Source of the DNA: Gemmatimonadota bacterium
Lineage (GTDB): Bacteria > Gemmatimonadota > Gemmatimonadetes > Gemmatimonadales > GWC2-71-9
Assembly (NCBI GenBank): GCA_022573095.1
Contig: JACZUR010000134.1
Location: 1 to 6,594, forward strand
Direction: 5' to 3'
Length of the DNA: 6,594 nt
Shown here: one piece after another, positions 1 through 5,942 of the stretch
Position numbering within the stretch: position 1 is the stretch's first letter
How the letters are laid out: every line of letters begins with the position of its first letter
Program-made: the position numbers and the translations under genes
The notes under the pieces: model-generated
Told to the model about the DNA's origin: nothing
Databases searched by the model: none
The model's input: the letters and a program-made list of their open reading frames with translations, nothing else

Positions 1-273
1 CCGGAATCCGCCCGGCGCCCAGAGAATCAGAAAAGCCGGGGAAAACGGCCACCAATCCGCCTGAATCCAAGGCGAATAAAGCGGGGACAGATAATACGGC
101 GCGTCCTCGGGCCCCACATAAAAATGCACGCCCTGAAAGGCCGCACAGGTGAGGTAGACGACGAAGAACAGCAATCCCAACCCAGTGGCCGTGGGCCCCA
201 GCCACCAGTTGTCCGTCCGCTCGGTGACAAACAGCGGCCGTTGCAGGGGAAGGGAGGGGGAGGTTTCATTCAT
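1..273 (-). CDS. N-terminal part of a succinate dehydrogenase-associated membrane protein (cut by the left edge)
   Basis: Read from an ATG at 273 towards the left edge, this frame is open for 91 codons with no stop, so the 3' part lies outside the window. The protein starts MNETSPSLPLQRPLF. It has a Trp-rich stretch (TDNWWLGP), then a membrane segment at about residues 31-51 (TATGLGLLFFVVYLTCAAF), and then YYLSPLYSPW. A second hydrophobic stretch begins near residue 76 and ends in WAPGGFR. The SPxYSPW motif, followed by a helix ending WAPxGFR, is what I remember of a small integral membrane protein encoded beside succinate dehydrogenase/fumarate reductase genes in Actinobacteria and other phyla, probably an anchor or accessory subunit. 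This is recognition from memory; no enzyme subunit gene is in the window to confirm it. No good Shine-Dalgarno sequence precedes the start. An overlapping 80-codon frame from 269 has no membrane character and looks like a shadow. Confidence 0.66.
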   Translation of the reverse strand, partial: MNETSPSLPLQRPLFVTERTDNWWLGPTATGLGLLFFVVYLTCAAFQGVHFYVGPEDAPYYLSPLYSPWIQADWWPFSPAFLILWAPGGFR

Positions 274-300
274 GCTGAAAACTCATCTGCAAAACATTTT

Positions 301-378
301 TTTAACAACCCAGGTTTTTAACCCGGAAAATTTTAACCACCCGGATTTCTTTAACCACCAGGTGTTTTTAACAACCAG
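301..378. repeat. Five-copy degenerate tandem repeat, unit about TTTAACCACCCGG
   Basis: TTTAAC occurs at 301, 317, 332, 350 and 367, giving unit lengths of 16, 15, 18 and 17 bp. Each is followed by a variant of CACCCGG or AACCAGG, for example AACCCAGG at 307-314, CACCCGG at 338-344 and CACCAGG at 356-362, then a short run of A/T. On the other strand the unit reads roughly CC(T/G)GGTGGTTAAAAA. All five copies lie within about 105 bp upstream of the minus-strand start codon at 273. The array is much richer in A/T than its surroundings. It may be a decayed minisatellite or a set of binding sites; the uneven period argues against sites on one helix face. Confidence 0.72.
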
Positions 379-391
379 TGAAGTGGTGAAC

Positions 392-413
392 ATGCCGGCC
401 GGTTCGGTGGCAT
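392..413. repeat. GC-rich hairpin
   Basis: ATGCC (392-396) pairs with GGCAT (409-413). A G-T pair continues the stem (397/408), G398 bulges, and CCG (399-401) pairs with CGG (405-407) around the three-base loop GTT. No T run follows on either strand, so it does not look like an intrinsic terminator. It lies just left of the point where the rseP frame opens and may be only part of an intergenic junction. Confidence 0.35.
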
Positions 414-491
414 CCTCGATCCACGGCCCTGGGTAAGGCCGGTCAGGGTTCGTTTCCTGATGGAATCAAGGGTATTTCCGGAAACGCGGAC

Positions 492-1112
492 ATGGAAAGG
501 GTTTCATTGCCGAATTGGTATTGGAACGCCCCGAAGGAAACATGCCAGGGTGGTTCCGTCGAGCCGGAATCCATCCGTGTCCCGGAGGCCGGCCTCGAAG
601 CCTTCGGACTTTCGGACCACTTTGCTCCGTCGGGTGTCGAGGTCGACCCTGAGACCGGCGTAGTGAGAGAAGTCGGTCGCATCGGAATCCAGCGCGCTCT
701 GGAAACTCGCAGAGTTGGGCCGGTGGGTGCGTTGGCCGAGGGCTGGAGGAGGGTTGTCACTGACGGAGCGAATATCCTCGGTGTCTTGCGCGGTATGTTT
801 ACAGGTAGGCTTTCGCCGAGAGAGCTGGGTGGTCCAATATTCGTAGCGCAGCTTTCCGGACAGTTCGCACGCATCGGATTCGACGTGTTCTTGAGCTTCA
901 TGGCGTTCTTCTCTGTTAACCTCGCGATACTGAACTTGCTCCCGATACCGGTGCTGGACGGAGGACACCTGATATTTCTCATTGCCGAGGGAGTCAGGGG
1001 AAAGCCGCTGCCGGCCAGCGTACGGCTTCGACTGAGCCAAATTGGACTGACTCTGCTGCTGGGTTTGATGCTCCTTGCGGTGACGAACGACGTGATGAGG
1101 CTCTTCGAGTAA
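492..1112 (+). CDS. rseP: RseP-like site-2 zinc metalloprotease, C-terminal half only (5' part missing)
   Basis: Site-2 proteases of the RseP family cut membrane-embedded anti-sigma factors or signal peptides inside the inner membrane. The C-terminal half is clear. VGRIGI (residues 61-66, counted from the ATG at 492) marks the usual segment after the PDZ domain. Next come a GGP-IFVAQLSGQ stretch (113-124), a membrane helix at about 131-150, and NLLPIPVLDGGH (148-159), which carries the LDG zinc-ligand motif with Asp156. A last helix at about 182-199 ends the protein. The family normally has about 350-450 residues. Here the HExxH helix, the first membrane segments and the PDZ region are absent, and the frame is closed by TGA at 387-389. 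Residues 1-45 resemble nothing I know in RseP. The ATG at 492 is the first in frame but lacks a ribosome binding site, so the fragment is probably not an active protease. It could be a pseudogene, a rearrangement or an assembly join. Confidence 0.75.
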   Translation: MERVSLPNWYWNAPKETCQGGSVEPESIRVPEAGLEAFGLSDHFAPSGVEVDPETGVVREVGRIGIQRALETRRVGPVGALAEGWRRVVTDGANILGVLRGMFTGRLSPRELGGPIFVAQLSGQFARIGFDVFLSFMAFFSVNLAILNLLPIPVLDGGHLIFLIAEGVRGKPLPASVRLRLSQIGLTLLLGLMLLAVTNDVMRLFE

Positions 1113-1133
1113 GGCTCGCGTCAGGGCAATATC

Positions 1134-2123
1134 CTACAACAGCGCGATGGTGGCGAGCAGCGCGAGTAGGCCTAATATCGCTAGTACCTGAACGGCCAGC
1201 TTGAGTTTGTTGCGGGTTTCCTTCGGCTTACCGGGCAAAGCGGTGATGGAAAGCGTGCCGCCGAAGTTTGCGGTCATTCGCTGCTTGTCAGAGATGTGTT
1301 TCAGTTCGTCCAGGAGCGAGTCGGCCGATTCATAGCGGTCGTCCGGATGCTTTGCTAGGCACTTGAGGATGATTCTCTCCAACCGTTTTGAAAGTTCTGG
1401 ACGCAGCTTGCGGGGTCTTTCTGGAGTAACCTCCACGTGCATCCGGGCAAGTTCGAACCAATCGGTGGATTTGAACGGTAATTCACCGGTAGCCGCTTTG
1501 TAGAGAGTGACGCCGAAGGCGTAAAGATCTGAACGCCCGTCTAGAGAGCGGCCCTGTGCCTGTTCGGGCGAGACGTAGTGCGGCGTTCCTATTGTCATAT
1601 TTGCGCCCGTTGCGGCTACGTAGCCTGAGATGGCCCTCGCGATCCCGAAGTCCGTTAGCACTGCGGTACCGTCACCGCGGAACATAATGTTTTCCACCTT
1701 TAGATCTCGATGGATGACGCCCGCTGCGTGCGCCGTGGACAGGCCGCTCGCTACGTCCATCGCCATCGTATGTAACACCGGTTCCTCCAGTGTCCCGAAC
1801 TTATCCAACACGCTCGCCAGGGAATTCGGATACAACTCCATGGCGAAAAAGGTGAACCCGTCAGCGTGTCCGAATTCGATTATCTTGACGATGTTAGGGT
1901 GATCGAGGGCCGCAGCGACTTCGATTTCGTTGCTGAATCGTTGCTCGAACTGCTTATCGCCCGAGTACCTGGGCTTTAGGATTTTGAGAGCGACCCTGTC
2001 TCCCCCGCCTGCAGGCCGGCTAGAGAAGACCCAGGCGAACCCGCCCCTCCCCAGCAGCTCTTCCACAGGATAGGCGCCAATGGTGCGTCCTATCAGTTTC
2101 TCAGCACCGTCTTCAACGCTCAT
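1134..2123 (-). CDS. Membrane-anchored Hanks-type serine/threonine protein kinase
   Basis: Transfers phosphate from ATP to Ser/Thr residues of target proteins. The catalytic domain covers about residues 17-275 of 329. It shows the glycine loop GRGGFAWV (25-32), the ATP-binding lysine K47 in VALK, a likely helix-C glutamate E66, and the catalytic loop HRDLKVEN (138-145) with D140, K142 and N145. DFG is at 158-160, the activation segment ends GTPHYVSPEQ (179-188), and DGRSDLYAFG follows (195-204). It should be active. After a basic linker (about 298-309) a single membrane helix (about 309-329) ends the protein. It therefore has a cytoplasmic kinase and almost nothing outside: no PASTA, WD40 or TPR sensor domain. 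It converges on the rseP fragment with a 21-bp gap and is divergent from rpsO. The start at 2123 sits 16 codons before the kinase fold and has no clear Shine-Dalgarno sequence. Its substrates cannot be read from the sequence. Confidence 0.93.
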   Translation of the reverse strand: MSVEDGAEKLIGRTIGAYPVEELLGRGGFAWVFSSRPAGGGDRVALKILKPRYSGDKQFEQRFSNEIEVAAALDHPNIVKIIEFGHADGFTFFAMELYPNSLASVLDKFGTLEEPVLHTMAMDVASGLSTAHAAGVIHRDLKVENIMFRGDGTAVLTDFGIARAISGYVAATGANMTIGTPHYVSPEQAQGRSLDGRSDLYAFGVTLYKAATGELPFKSTDWFELARMHVEVTPERPRKLRPELSKRLERIILKCLAKHPDDRYESADSLLDELKHISDKQRMTANFGGTLSITALPGKPKETRNKLKLAVQVLAILGLLALLATIALL

Positions 2124-2140
2124 TTCTGGAGATATTGCAC

Positions 2141-2169
2141 TTTACAGTGTTCAAAATCGGGTTTAAAAT
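2141..2169 (+). promoter_or_regulatory. Sigma-70 type promoter for rpsO (and the downstream operon)
   Basis: TTTACA at 2141-2146 and TAAAAT at 2164-2169 are separated by exactly 17 bp; each differs from the consensus hexamer at one position. Transcription would begin near 2176, leaving a leader of about 60 nt before the rpsO start at 2236. It lies in the A/T-rich gap between the divergent kinase and rpsO genes, where a promoter is expected. A promoter for the kinase on the other strand is only weakly suggested (TTAACC, 17 bp, TGTATT) and is not called. Confidence 0.68.
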
Positions 2170-2187
2170 ACACAGTTTGATTGTTTA

Positions 2188-2226
2188 CGGGTTAACATAT
2201 TGAAAGCCCGCGTCCTGCTGGAGGAT
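2188..2226 (+). promoter_or_regulatory. Two-hairpin rpsO leader that traps the ribosome binding site; candidate S15 autoregulatory element
   Basis: Hairpin 1: CGGGTT (2188-2193) pairs with AGCCCG (2205-2210) over six pairs, one of them U-G beside a G-C, with an 11-nt loop. Hairpin 2 starts two bases later: GTCCT (2212-2216) pairs with AGGAT (2222-2226), including an outer G-U pair, with the loop GCTGG. The Shine-Dalgarno GGAGG (2220-2224) lies in the loop and 3' arm of hairpin 2, so folding would hide it. Known S15 proteins repress their own mRNA by binding leader structures, often at adjacent G-U/G-C pairs. That this leader works the same way is inference from fold and position. Confidence 0.45.
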
Positions 2227-2235
2227 ACACGTTTG

Positions 2236-2496
2236 ATGAGCTTTAACAAGGACGCCGTTATCGCGAAGCACCGGTCGAGCGAGAGGGACACCGGTTCCAC
2301 CACCGTTCAGGTGGCTCTCTTGACCGAGCGAATCAATTCGCTGACGGACCACTTTCGCAGCCATAAGAAGGACCATCACGGTCGCCGTGGCTTGCTAATG
2401 ATGGTTAGCAGACGGCGCCGTCTTTTGGACTACCTCAGACGAAGCGATCTGGAAGGCTATCGTAAGCTCATCAACGAGCTAGGCCTCCGCCACTAG
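2236..2496 (+). CDS. rpsO: 30S ribosomal protein S15
   Basis: S15 is a primary binder of 16S rRNA in the central domain of the small subunit and takes part in bridges to the 50S subunit. The 86-residue protein has the family's usual length. Its signature stretch is visible: GSTTVQVALLTERINSLTDH, then HKKDHHGRRGLLMMVSRRRR with the conserved HHxRRGL core, and a C-terminal LDYLRR...YRKLINELGLRH. The ATG at 2236 is chosen over an in-frame ATG at 2200. It begins MSFNKD as S15 proteins do, and a strong GGAGG (2220-2224) lies 11 nt upstream; the earlier start would add 12 unrelated residues. The gene is first in the rpsO-pnp unit and is followed by pnp after 79 bp, a pairing conserved across many bacteria. 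Its own promoter and a foldable leader precede it. Confidence 0.96.
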   Translation: MSFNKDAVIAKHRSSERDTGSTTVQVALLTERINSLTDHFRSHKKDHHGRRGLLMMVSRRRRLLDYLRRSDLEGYRKLINELGLRH

Positions 2497-2526
2497 GGAC
2501 GGGTCGGGCGTGAGGTGTCCAGGATC

Positions 2527-2560
2527 GAGCACTCTGGGCGCCAATCGAATCTCTGTGCTC
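2527..2560 (+). promoter_or_regulatory. Inverted repeat in the rpsO-pnp spacer
   Basis: GAGCAC (2527-2532) and GTGCTC (2555-2560) are perfect inverted repeats around 22 nt that include the palindrome GGCGCC (2537-2542). The stem ends 15 nt before the pnp start. In Escherichia coli the rpsO-pnp spacer forms an RNase III-cleaved hairpin used in PNPase autoregulation. This arm is much shorter, so only a loose functional parallel is suggested. There is no T run, so it is not a terminator. Confidence 0.3.
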
Positions 2561-2575
2561 CACAGGTAACTCTCA

Positions 2576-4657
2576 GTGTTGGAAGTCACCAAATCATTTG
2601 CTGGCCGGGAGCTTCGTATCGAATCCGGCCGGTTCGCAAAACAGGCAGCCGGAAGTGCTGTTGTTCAGTACGGCGACACCATGGTTCTCGTCGCAATCAC
2701 CGCCGCCAACAAATTCTCATCGCTACCGTTCTTTCCCCTCACCGTCGAGTACAAAGAGAAGACCTATGCGGCCGGTAAATTTCCAGGCGGGTTCATCAAG
2801 CGCGAGGGACGTCCGGCGGAATCTGAGATTCTCACGGCGCGAATCATCGATCGTTCCATAAGACCGCTGTTTCCCAAGAGTTTCCAGAACGAAGTCCAGG
2901 TCTTTGCCTATGTGATCTCTACGGATCAGGAAAATGGTGCTGACGTGGTAGCGCTGAACGGTGCTTCGGTGGCTCTCGCGCTGTCGTCGGTACCCTGGGG
3001 CGGTCCGGTTGCGGGTGTTCGGATCGGGCGAGTGGATGGCGAGTTCGTGATGAACCCCACATTTGAGCAATTGGAGCAAAGCGATCTCGACATGTTCGTC
3101 GCGGGGAACGCCCAATCGATCCAGATGGTTGAGGGCGGCTCGCTGGAATTGAGCGAAGAGGAAATTGCCGACTCGCTTGCGTTTGCCCAGAAGGGACTTG
3201 CGGAGGTGGTGGCACTCCAAAATGAACTGATCGAGCAGGCTTCTACTGCGAAGATGGAGTGGGTTAAGAACGAGGCGCCTGAGGAGCTTACGGCCAGGGT
3301 GAATGACTTGGCGGCGGAGCGGGTGAAGACCTCCCTCAATCTTGCCGAAAAGAGCGAGCGCTCAAAGGCGCTCGAAGAGTTGCGTCAGGAGATCAAGACG
3401 CAGGTTGCAGAAGAGTTTCCGGAAGAGGCGGATCGAATCGGATCGGAGTTCGACCAGCTCGTTTCAACTACGATGCGATCGCAGATTCTCGAAACGGGAG
3501 AGAGAATCGACGGACGCGATGCTGATACCGTGAGGGACATTACCTGTGAAGTCGGGCTCATACCTCGGACTCACGGTTCCGCTCTCTTCACGAGAGGGCA
3601 GACTCAGGCTCTGGTTACTACCACTCTTGGCACAGTGGCCGATGAGCAGCGTCTGGATTCCATTGATCGCAGGGAGCAGACTTCCAAAAGTTTCATGCTC
3701 CACTACAACTTCCCTTCGTTTTCGGTGGGGGAGGTGCGTCCGATTCGTGGAGTCTCTCGACGCGAGGTAGGCCACGGCAACCTCGCAGAACGAGCCCTGC
3801 AGGCTTTACTCCCTCCGTACGACGAGTTTCCGTATACAGTCAGAGTTGTCTCGGAGATTCTGGAATCAAACGGCTCATCCTCGATGGCCACCGTCTGTGG
3901 CGGGTCTCTGGCACTCATGGATGCTGGCGTGTCTATCAAATCGCCCTGCGCCGGCGTTGCCATGGGATTGATAAAAGAGGGAGACAAAGTTGCCATCCTG
4001 ACCGACATTCTCGGGACGGAAGACCACCTAGGCGATATGGATTTCAAGGTTGCCGGCACGAGAAACGGCATTACGTCAATTCAGATGGATATCAAGATCG
4101 ACGGACTCGATCTTGCACTGTTGAAGGAGGCCCTGGAGAAAGCTCGAGTAGCGCGTCTCCACATACTCGACGTGATGGCCGAGACCTTGGCGCAGGCGAG
4201 AGACGACCTCTCCGACTACGCGCCACGCATTATCACGGTGCAGGTAAATCCTGAGCGCATCGGTGAGATCATTGGGCCAAAAGGCAAAACGATCCGCGGC
4301 ATTCAAGAGCAGACGGGTGCTGAGGTGAATATCGACGATAGCGGCGTAGTTACGATTTCGTCGATAAGCGGGACAGCTGGTGAAGAAGCGCGTAGGATTA
4401 TTGAAGGTCTGATTGAGGAACCCGAGATTGGAAAGATCTACGAGGGTGTGGTGAAGAGCACTACTCAGTTCGGTGCATTCGTCGAGATTCTTCCAGGTAC
4501 GGAGGGTTTGCTGCATATCTCGGAGTTGCAGCACGAGCGGACCGAAAAAACCGAAGACGTGGTGAAGAAGGGCGACACGGTTAAGGTCAAACTCTTGGCT
4601 GTTGACGACCGTGGGAAGATGAAGTTGTCGCGGAAGGCTCTCTTAGAAAAGAGTTAG
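2576..4657 (+). CDS. pnp: Polynucleotide phosphorylase (polyribonucleotide nucleotidyltransferase)
   Basis: Degrades RNA 3' to 5' by phosphorolysis, releasing nucleoside diphosphates, and can add 3' tails in reverse; it normally works as a ring-shaped trimer in the cytoplasm or degradosome. The 693 residues match the family's usual length. First RNase PH domain: about 1-140, with the RNA-binding loop FIKR (73-76). Helical linker: about 150-300. Second RNase PH domain: about 305-540. Catalytic features are all present: R395-R396, phosphate-binding GSSS (433-436), and D483, D489 and K491 in the DHLGDMDFK stretch. The KH domain has GPKG at 567-570. The S1 domain (about 618-690) begins GKIYEGVV and contains FGAFVEI. 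The start is GTG at 2576, giving MLEVTKSFAGRE, with a weak AGG at 2564-2566; TTG at 2579 is an alternative. The peptidase gene follows after 8 bp. Nothing is broken or missing. Confidence 0.97.
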   Translation: MLEVTKSFAGRELRIESGRFAKQAAGSAVVQYGDTMVLVAITAANKFSSLPFFPLTVEYKEKTYAAGKFPGGFIKREGRPAESEILTARIIDRSIRPLFPKSFQNEVQVFAYVISTDQENGADVVALNGASVALALSSVPWGGPVAGVRIGRVDGEFVMNPTFEQLEQSDLDMFVAGNAQSIQMVEGGSLELSEEEIADSLAFAQKGLAEVVALQNELIEQASTAKMEWVKNEAPEELTARVNDLAAERVKTSLNLAEKSERSKALEELRQEIKTQVAEEFPEEADRIGSEFDQLVSTTMRSQILETGERIDGRDADTVRDITCEVGLIPRTHGSALFTRGQTQALVTTTLGTVADEQRLDSIDRREQTSKSFMLHYNFPSFSVGEVRPIRGVSRREVGHGNLAERALQALLPPYDEFPYTVRVVSEILESNGSSSMATVCGGSLALMDAGVSIKSPCAGVAMGLIKEGDKVAILTDILGTEDHLGDMDFKVAGTRNGITSIQMDIKIDGLDLALLKEALEKARVARLHILDVMAETLAQARDDLSDYAPRIITVQVNPERIGEIIGPKGKTIRGIQEQTGAEVNIDDSGVVTISSISGTAGEEARRIIEGLIEEPEIGKIYEGVVKSTTQFGAFVEILPGTEGLLHISELQHERTEKTEDVVKKGDTVKVKLLAVDDRGKMKLSRKALLEKS

Positions 4658-4665
4658 CGGAGTCG

Positions 4666-5916
4666 ATGAAGACTGAGAGACTCGACGAGGGTCTTTATCG
4701 AACAGTAGCCGACAACGGTGTTTCGGTGCTTTCAGAGACCCTCACCGGAGTGCGTTCGGTGGCTGTGGGAATCTGGGTGAAGACTGCGTCGGCCCACGAA
4801 CCGCGCGGCAAGATGGGACTGTCGCATCTGCTCGAGCACATGGTGTTCAAAGGCACGAAGCGGCGCTCGGCCCGGGAGATCGCCCTCGAACTCGAATCGC
4901 GCGGCGGTTCGCTGGATGCTTTCACTTCCAAGGAACACACGTCGTTCCAGGCGCGTGTACTCGACGAAGACCTTCCGCGGGCGCTTGACATCCTGACTGA
5001 AATTGTGCGGGAACCCACTCTGCTCGAGGCCGACCTCGACTTGGAACGGAAAGTTGTACTGGAAGAAATCAGTACTGTGGACGACACCCCCGACGACCTG
5101 GTTTTTGAGTTGCATTCCTCCGCCCTGTGGCCTGAACATTCCTATGGTTACTCTATTTTGGGAACACGGGAGTCGGTTGAAGCGTTCACCGCTGCCGATT
5201 TGCGTGAACTGCACGAGAGAACGTACCATCCCAAACACGTTGTCATCGCAGCCGCCGGCAACCTCAACCACGAGGTCCTGCTCAAGCTCTTGACCAAGTG
5301 CGGCTGGTTCACTTTCGAACCGGGTCCGGAACCGGCGGAGGTTCCAGCGGTCCCCAAAGCGGTCCGCACGGAGGATCGTGTCGAACGGGAGTCGGCCCAG
5401 ACGCATATAGTTCTAGGGACTGATACGTTCAAGTATACAGACGACCGGCGGTACCCGTTGATGCTCCTGAACTCGGTTCTGGGTTCGGGAATGTCGAGCA
5501 GGCTGTTTCAGACGGTGAGGGAAGAGCTGGGGTTAGCGTATTCGGTGTTTTCTTATCAGTCGTTTTATCTTCACTCAGGCGTAACCGGAGTCTATGTAGG
5601 CACTCACCCCTCCACGGCGGAGAAAGCATTGGTGACGATCCGACGCGAACTCGATAGATTGGCGCTTGAAGGGCTGCCGCCCGATGACCTAGCGGGTGCT
5701 AAGAGACAGATCAAGGGCCAGATAACCCTCGGTTTGGAGAATCCCGCCGCGAGAATGTACAGATTGGCGGGATTGACGCTTCACGGAGAACCTTACAAAA
5801 CGATCGACCAGGTGCTCTCTGACATCGATGGTGTCGGCGCCGACGAGGTTGCAAGTGTGGCGGATAGTTTTTTCCGGTCCAGCGAGCACACAGTAGTCTG
5901 GCTGGGTCCCAGCTGA
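4666..5916 (+). CDS. Zinc peptidase of family M16 (processing-peptidase-like, single unit)
   Basis: M16B peptidases are inverzincins related to the mitochondrial processing peptidase. They close around short unfolded peptides, usually as dimers. The inverted zinc motif is H54-L-L-E57-H58 in SHLLEHMVFKGT. The third ligand is expected at E134 in VLEEI, the normal spacing of about 76 residues. The N-terminal peptidase domain covers about 17-163 and the C-terminal M16 domain about 172-345. The latter has GSGMSSRLF (273-281) and the REELGLAYS stretch (285-293), whose Arg and Tyr help bind substrate in relatives. At 416 residues it is a complete one-unit member. It has no signal peptide or membrane helix, so it is probably cytoplasmic. 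GGAG at 4659-4662 sits only 3 nt before the ATG. The 8-bp gap after pnp suggests coupled translation. An M16 gene near pnp also occurs in Bacillus (mlpA), so the linkage is widespread; the substrate here is unknown. Confidence 0.93.
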   Translation: MKTERLDEGLYRTVADNGVSVLSETLTGVRSVAVGIWVKTASAHEPRGKMGLSHLLEHMVFKGTKRRSAREIALELESRGGSLDAFTSKEHTSFQARVLDEDLPRALDILTEIVREPTLLEADLDLERKVVLEEISTVDDTPDDLVFELHSSALWPEHSYGYSILGTRESVEAFTAADLRELHERTYHPKHVVIAAAGNLNHEVLLKLLTKCGWFTFEPGPEPAEVPAVPKAVRTEDRVERESAQTHIVLGTDTFKYTDDRRYPLMLLNSVLGSGMSSRLFQTVREELGLAYSVFSYQSFYLHSGVTGVYVGTHPSTAEKALVTIRRELDRLALEGLPPDDLAGAKRQIKGQITLGLENPAARMYRLAGLTLHGEPYKTIDQVLSDIDGVGADEVASVADSFFRSSEHTVVWLGPS

Positions 5917-5942
5917 GACGATTGAGCGAGGGTCACTTCCCA

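Larger units (their letters stand above)
274..491. other. Non-coding spacer between the membrane protein gene and the rseP fragment
   Basis: No frame on either strand looks like a protein here. The stretch contains the degenerate TTTAAC repeat array (301-378) and a GC-rich hairpin (392-413). It also contains the TGA at 387-389 that closes the rseP frame on its 5' side. For the membrane protein gene on the minus strand, this is the 5' region that should hold its promoter; I cannot point to a convincing one. For rseP it stands where the N-terminal coding half should be. Confidence 0.6.

Noticed and set aside
27..269. Minus-strand 80-codon frame starting at 269
   Set aside because: It overlaps in another frame the membrane protein read from 273, which has clear hydrophobic segments and family-like motifs. 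The 80-codon product is Pro/Arg/Cys-rich and looks random.
301..378. CRISPR-like array
   Set aside because: The units are only 15-18 bp, degenerate and directly adjoining, with no unique spacers and no cas genes nearby.
392..413. Intrinsic terminator
   Set aside because: The hairpin is good but no T run follows on the plus strand, and none follows directly on the minus strand.
443..982. Minus-strand open frame of 179 codons opposite the rseP fragment
   Set aside because: It lies fully antisense to a recognisable RseP C-terminus, its translation is Ser/Pro/Arg-rich without any motif, and it has no ribosome binding site. It is a shadow of a GC-rich gene.
2200..2235. Upstream ATG as the rpsO start
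   Set aside because: It would place 12 unrelated residues before the S15 N-terminus and would put the strong GGAGG inside the coding region. The ATG at 2236 fits both the family length and the Shine-Dalgarno spacing.
4732..5406. Minus-strand open frame of 224 codons inside the M16 gene
   Set aside because: It is antisense to the conserved zinc-binding domain of the peptidase and has no recognisable domain.
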